Of a stretch of DNA of 64,000 bases, positions 62,176-64,000 are shown in pieces. Each line of letters starts with the position of its first letter. The stretch's first letter is position 1. The DNA is from UBA2988 sp965237965 (GTDB lineage Bacteria > Gemmatimonadota > Gemmatimonadetes > Longimicrobiales > Gaopeijiaceae), in assembly GCA_965237965.1 (NCBI GenBank), contig CBDEGT010000001.1:806001-870000 (forward strand), in the 5' to 3' direction. Position numbers and translations under genes: made by a program. The notes below the pieces were generated by a model, which saw nothing but the letters and a program-made list of their open reading frames with translations, searched no databases and was not told where the DNA came from.

Positions 62176-63810
62176 TCACTGCGCCGGAATCATCCACGGG
62201 AACAGGTAGTACTGCACCATCGCAAAGACGGCGAAACTGGCGCACAGCAGGAGCACCACTCCAACCAGGCGTCGCAGCAGCTCCCCCTCGCTTCCCGCCA
62301 TCCCCGTGGCCCCAGCCGCCAGAGCCAAGGACTGCGGTGCGATCGCCTTCGCCATGGAACCGCCGACCGCGAGCGTCGACGCGGCGAAAGCAGGCGGTGC
62401 GGAGGCCTGCTCGCCCACAACCGTGATCAGGTTACCGAAGAGGGCGTTCGACGCCGTGTTGGTTCCGGTGACCCCGTTTCCGATCATGCCCACCAGAACG
62501 GCGACCACGGGAAAGAGCAGCCCGGCGACCGAAAGAGCGATACCGATCGTGAAGCTGAGCCCCGCGTAGTTCATGACGTACCCGAGTGCGATGATCGCGA
62601 CCGTCGTGCGGATCGCCACCCACAGTTGGCGCACCGTCTTCGCGTAGATCCCGGCCGCTTCGACGACACCGACGTGGAGCATCGGAAGGGAGAGCAGGCC
62701 GCTGAAGAGGACGACTGTGCCAGGCAGCACGAGCAGCGGTTGAACGTACACGGCCGGGTAGGGCGCCGGAGCCGGCGAGATCGGCGGCAAGCGCGTGACC
62801 AGCCCGTGCAGCCCGGGCCACTCCAGACTCACGGCACTGATCGGGGCGAGGATGCCCCGTAGCGCGGTGCCGCTGACCAAGCCGATCAGGACGATCAGCA
62901 ACGCGATCGGTGCCCAGGCGCGAAGAGTCTCACGCGACCCCGTCTGCTCGTCCGCGGCCACCGGAACCGGCGCGTCCCCAGGGAAGCGCCACACCGTCGC
63001 TGGCCGCCACACTGCGACGCCGACGACCGTCGTCAGGATCGCGGCGAGCGCCCCCGCGCTACCTGCTACGTACGTCGTGAGGTGGTTCGACGTGAGAAAC
63101 GAGACCATCGCGAAGGCCGTCCCGGTTGCGATCGTGAGCGGCCAGACCCCCCGCAGACCCCTCCAGCCAGCCACCAGCCACACCACGACCGGAGCACAGA
63201 GAAAGGTCAACCACGGATCCTGTCGGCCGATCATCGACCCCAGCGTGTCGAGTCCGATTCCGCTCACATCGGACAGCACGGTTACGGGGATCCCCATCGG
63301 GCCCCAGATGCCTGGATGGCTGAACGCCACGAGGGTCACGACCGAGGCCGTCATGGGCGGAAAGCCGAACCCCGCGAGCATGGCGGCGCCGATGGCTGCG
63401 GGCGATCCCATCGCGACCAACCCCTCGAGCAGGCCGATGAATCCGTACCCGACCAGGAGCGCCTGGAGACGGCGGTCCGGAGTGAGAGCGGCGAGGGACC
63501 GCTTGACGACGTCGAAATGTCCGCTGTGGGTGAGCAGATTGATGAACCAGACCGCCGCGACGAGCGTCCATACGAGCGGGATCAGCGCCACCGCGGCGCC
63601 CATCAGCGAGGACGCGACCGCGAGGCGGACCGGCATGCCCCAGACCAGGACTGCAAGAACGAACGCGGTCACGAACCCGGACCCCGCCGCGATATGGGCA
63701 GGCCGCCTGAAGACGCCAAGGAGCACGAACGTGAGAGCGATCGGAAAAATGGCGACCAGAGCCGATAGCTGGACGCTTCCGAGCACGGGGGCGTAGCTCT
63801 GAGCCCACAT
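62176..63810 (-). CDS. lctP: L-lactate permease (LctP family)
   Basis: This is a proton-linked lactate/glycolate importer, 544 aa with about 12-14 membrane helices. The opening LVAIFPIALTFVLLGVFRRP and family blocks VTLVAFSHPGIWGPMGIPVT, LVGMIGNGVTGTNTASNALF and GGSMAKAIAPQSLALAAGAT are seen. The start ATG has GGGAGG upstream. No lactate dehydrogenase gene (lldD/lutABC) is adjacent within the window. Confidence 0.9.
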   Translation of the reverse strand: MWAQSYAPVLGSVQLSALVAIFPIALTFVLLGVFRRPAHIAAGSGFVTAFVLAVLVWGMPVRLAVASSLMGAAVALIPLVWTLVAAVWFINLLTHSGHFDVVKRSLAALTPDRRLQALLVGYGFIGLLEGLVAMGSPAAIGAAMLAGFGFPPMTASVVTLVAFSHPGIWGPMGIPVTVLSDVSGIGLDTLGSMIGRQDPWLTFLCAPVVVWLVAGWRGLRGVWPLTIATGTAFAMVSFLTSNHLTTYVAGSAGALAAILTTVVGVAVWRPATVWRFPGDAPVPVAADEQTGSRETLRAWAPIALLIVLIGLVSGTALRGILAPISAVSLEWPGLHGLVTRLPPISPAPAPYPAVYVQPLLVLPGTVVLFSGLLSLPMLHVGVVEAAGIYAKTVRQLWVAIRTTVAIIALGYVMNYAGLSFTIGIALSVAGLLFPVVAVLVGMIGNGVTGTNTASNALFGNLITVVGEQASAPPAFAASTLAVGGSMAKAIAPQSLALAAGATGMAGSEGELLRRLVGVVLLLCASFAVFAMVQYYLFPWMIPAQ

Positions 63811-63903
63811 CGATTATGCCTCCCACGTTCGTGGACCGAGCTCGAGGTGGCCTAGATCATGCGCTTTCTCGCATTACTGCACAAATCCGGCGACAAGACG
63901 AAC

Positions 63904-63933
63904 GGCGGACACCCGAACCAAGGGGTGTCCGCC
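63904..63933. terminator. 11-bp hairpin upstream of the permease
   Basis: GGCGGACACCC (63904-63914) pairs exactly with 63923-63933 over an 8-nt loop. It may end a gene beyond the window edge, or lie in the permease leader about 95 nt before its start. Nothing else is seen in 63811-64000. Confidence 0.35.
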
Positions 63934-64000
63934 GCTCGAGAAAGCGCCTACTGCAGTATGGAACGTCGAGGGAGAGCATCGAATCCACAGGGACCCGCCC

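Overview
The window is a GC-rich bacterial chromosome segment carrying mostly housekeeping genes. I infer an aerobic, Gram-negative member of the FCB group, most likely an uncultivated Gemmatimonadota. The reasons are the fused-b-type (SdhC-only) succinate dehydrogenase, the lactate-dehydrogenase-like malate dehydrogenase, a DUF2911 protein, a TonB-receptor-like plug/barrel protein, a PorV/FadL-like barrel, frequent GTG/TTG starts and ubiquitous 4-nt ATGA/GTGA gene overlaps. This is a judgement from gene content; no marker rRNA is present. I saw no tRNA, rRNA, CRISPR array or transposase.

Region 1 to 30 kb is almost entirely minus-strand and reads as long co-transcribed blocks. It holds TCA-cycle genes (sdhC-sdhA, mdh, a 2-oxoacid dehydrogenase E2, icd), molybdopterin genes (moaD-moaE-moaA), an ECF sigma/anti-sigma/Spy-like stress set, an HU protein, carA, an E2-lipB pair, the glycolytic set gap-pgk-tpiA-secG, comF, aroE, a low-molecular-weight phosphatase, a Sua5 protein, ispD, dnaB, uracil-DNA glycosylase, coaBC, rpoZ, gmk, yicC, a TonB-receptor-like protein and a leucyl aminopeptidase. 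The most unusual feature is a roughly 180-bp hairpin-forming repeat present three times in 8 kb (about 9.05, 13.27 and 16.84 kb). Two copies run right up to the start codons of tpiA and comF, and all three keep an open 51-codon frame.

Region 30 to 50 kb is more mixed: an SDR protein, a LemA/M48 protease pair, imuB with a DUF6504 gene and recX, a lipoprotein and membrane protein, a disrupted LuxR-type ATPase regulator, ilvA, a Phd/VapC toxin-antitoxin module with a perfect 22-bp palindrome just upstream, a frameshifted metzincin lipoprotein, the error-prone polymerase gene dnaE2, a cytochrome c' and a frameshifted epimerase. ImuB, DUF6504 and DnaE2 belong to the translesion mutasome, but here dnaE2 is about 9 kb from imuB. 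Four of the genes between 36.8 and 49.6 kb look broken.

Region 50 to 64 kb carries an M1-family metallopeptidase, citrate synthase, envelope barrel proteins, a dsbD-egtB-egtD operon (periplasmic reductant supply plus ergothioneine synthesis), a redoxin remnant, a DUF2911 protein, a small membrane protein and an L-lactate permease. Several convergent gene pairs are separated by strong hairpins that probably act as bidirectional terminators.
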